Assembly: GCA_934230965.1 (NCBI GenBank)
Contig: CAKQFW010000104.1
Span: 1-7,151, forward strand
DNA length: 7,151 nucleotides
From: an uncultured Prevotella sp.
Lineage (GTDB): Bacteria; Bacteroidota; Bacteroidia; Bacteroidales; Bacteroidaceae
Direction: 5' to 3'
A program made the translations under genes and the position numbers. This document shows positions 6,182 through 7,151 of this stretch, one piece after another (positions within the stretch are counted from its first letter, which is position 1; every line of letters starts with the position of its first letter). The notes beneath the pieces were generated by a model that did not search any database, was not told the origin of the DNA, and saw nothing but the letters and a program-made list of their open reading frames with translations.

Positions 6182-6219
6182 AAGTAAAAAGGTGCTGAAT
6201 GTTCTTCACCTTTTTACTT
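6182..6219 (-). terminator. Terminator-like hairpin in the mreB-mreC spacer (possible attenuator)
   Basis: The arms 6182-6194 and 6207-6219 pair perfectly over 13 bp around a 12-nt loop. In the transcribed (minus) direction the second arm is followed by TTTGCTTTTA, so the structure resembles an intrinsic terminator placed inside the operon, 17 bp before the mreC start. The stem is A/T-rich with one block of GC pairs near the loop, so termination is probably partial. On the + strand it is also followed by T-rich sequence, but no + strand gene precedes it. It may instead protect the 3' end of processed mreB RNA. Confidence 0.65.
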
Positions 6220-6264
6220 GTTACCTTTTTCTACTTGTGTGTGTATTTACCTAATTAATGATTG

Positions 6265-7151
6265 TCATCGCATCAAGAACGAGAAGCGTCCGATGTTCTT
6301 CAAAGCGATGCCAGCACCCTTAGCCACACTGTGCAAGGGGTCTTCAGCAATGTGGAACGGGATGTTGATCTTATCGGTCAGACGTTTGTCAAGACCGCGC
6401 AACAACGCGCCACCACCGCTAAGATAGATACCGTTCTTTACGATGTCGGCATACAGCTCGGGCGGTGTGTTCTCAAGAGCCGAGAGCACAGCGTTCTCTA
6501 TCTTGGCCACGGTCTTGTCAAGACAGTGGGCAATTTCTTGATAGCAAACGGGCACCTCCATAGGCAGAGCGGTGATACGGTTTGGTCCGTGCACCACAAA
6601 GTCTTCAGGAGCCTGGTCGCCCAGTTCGGTAAGAGCCGAGCCAACGTGTATCTTGATACGTTCGGCCATACGCTCGCTCACCTTCACATTATGCTGGCGG
6701 CTCATATATTCTTGAATGTCGGCAGTAAGGTCGTCGCCAGCGGTACGAATTGAGTTGTTCGACACGATACCGCCCAACGAGATGACAGCAATCTCTGTGC
6801 TACCACCACCTATATCTACAATCATGTTGCCCTCGGGGGCCTCTACATCAATACCGATACCAATAGCAGCAGCCATTGGTTCGAAGATGAGGTACACGTC
6901 GCGGCCATCAGCATGCTCAGCGCTATCGCGCACGGCACGCAGCTCTACCTCAGTACTGCCTGAGGGCACGCCTATCACCATACGCAATGAGGGGGTGAAG
7001 AGGCGGCTACCGGTGTGCACCATTTTAATCAGTCCGCGCATCATCTGCTCGCAGGCTGTAAAGTCGGCAATAACGCCATCGCGCAAGGGGCGAATGGTAC
7101 GAATATTGTCGTGCGTTTTCTCATACATCATCTTTGCCTTGTTACCTACCG
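6265..7151 (-). CDS. mreB: MreB, actin-like shape-determining protein (N-terminus outside window)
   Basis: MreB is a bacterial actin that forms membrane-bound antiparallel double filaments and orients elongasome movement. The frame runs off the right edge; the codons before the first in-window ATG (7131-7129) read VGNKAK, continuous with the family pattern A-V-G-x-x-A-x-x-M, so that ATG is internal. About 50 residues, including the first phosphate-binding loop, are missing. Visible motifs, numbered from that methionine: IRPLRDGVIADF (13-24), a Leu44-Phe45 pair in the loop typical of membrane insertion, VIGVPSGSTEVE (52-63), FEPMAAAIGIG (83-93) with the Glu84 that activates water for ATP hydrolysis, IVDIGGGSTEIAVISLGG (104-121, second phosphate loop), and IYLSGGGALLRGLD (235-248, adenosine site). 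It ends with TGA at 6267-6265. Its promoter must be outside the window, and it is the first elongasome gene in the transcript. Confidence 0.97.
   Translation of the reverse strand, partial: VGNKAKMMYEKTHDNIRTIRPLRDGVIADFTACEQMMRGLIKMVHTGSRLFTPSLRMVIGVPSGSTEVELRAVRDSAEHADGRDVYLIFEPMAAAIGIGIDVEAPEGNMIVDIGGGSTEIAVISLGGIVSNNSIRTAGDDLTADIQEYMSRQHNVKVSERMAERIKIHVGSALTELGDQAPEDFVVHGPNRITALPMEVPVCYQEIAHCLDKTVAKIENAVLSALENTPPELYADIVKNGIYLSGGGALLRGLDKRLTDKINIPFHIAEDPLHSVAKGAGIALKNIGRFSFLMR

Noticed and set aside
6178..6186. Possible Bacteroidota -7 promoter element before mreC
   Set aside because: The minus strand reads TACTTTTTG, which has one base too many for TAnnTTTG, and no TTTG is found at the expected -33 distance. 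The hairpin arm explains the sequence better.
6262..6753. Plus-strand frame of 163 codons antisense to mreB
   Set aside because: It is entirely opposite a highly conserved MreB region and has no recognisable motif of its own.
1..7151. CRISPR array, tRNA, rRNA, insertion sequence or other mobile element
   Set aside because: No regularly spaced repeats with unique spacers, no tRNA-like cloverleaf, and no transposase-like protein were seen. The tandem repeats are contiguous and short.

Overview
The window looks like chromosomal DNA from a member of the Bacteroidota, most likely a Prevotella-like organism. Three things point there: a GldH lipoprotein gene directly after a PSP1/RicT-type gene; the gene order mreB-mreC-mreD-mrdA-rodA with a strikingly long RodA; and start codons that mostly lack a Shine-Dalgarno sequence. 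The genus is inferred from protein character and gene order only.

Layout. From the left, on the + strand: the 3' end of a RicT-like (PSP1 domain) gene with a long, repetitive, disordered and basic tail (1-491), then a short lipoprotein gene recognisable as gldH (507-974). A 192-bp convergent spacer follows. It holds a hairpin that can terminate transcription in both directions (1047-1087) and a 33-bp tandem repeat (1088-1153). The rest is one minus-strand cluster read from right to left: mreB (cut by the right edge, 7151-6265), mreC (6165-5305), mreD (5279-4779), mrdA encoding PBP2 (4721-2646) and rodA (2636-1167).

How the genes work together. The minus-strand genes encode the core of the elongasome (Rod complex). 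MreB filaments under the inner membrane position MreC and MreD, which bind and activate the pair of synthases: RodA, the SEDS glycosyltransferase that polymerises glycan strands, and PBP2, the transpeptidase that crosslinks them. Gaps are 99, 25, 57 and 9 bp, consistent with one transcript. The mreB-mreC gap carries a terminator-like hairpin that could lower expression of the distal genes relative to mreB. The + strand genes are a separate unit with no evident mechanistic link to the elongasome.

No unknown multi-gene system is visible; all six complete or partial genes fall in known families. The points worth a second look are non-standard additions to those genes: the repeat-rich RicT tail, a roughly 75-residue Lys/Ala/Glu tail on the periplasmic end of PBP2, an insertion of several membrane helices in RodA, the mreB-mreC hairpin with a competing arm, a motif shared by two spacers of the operon, and a 33-bp repeat downstream of rodA that resembles the rodA 3' end.
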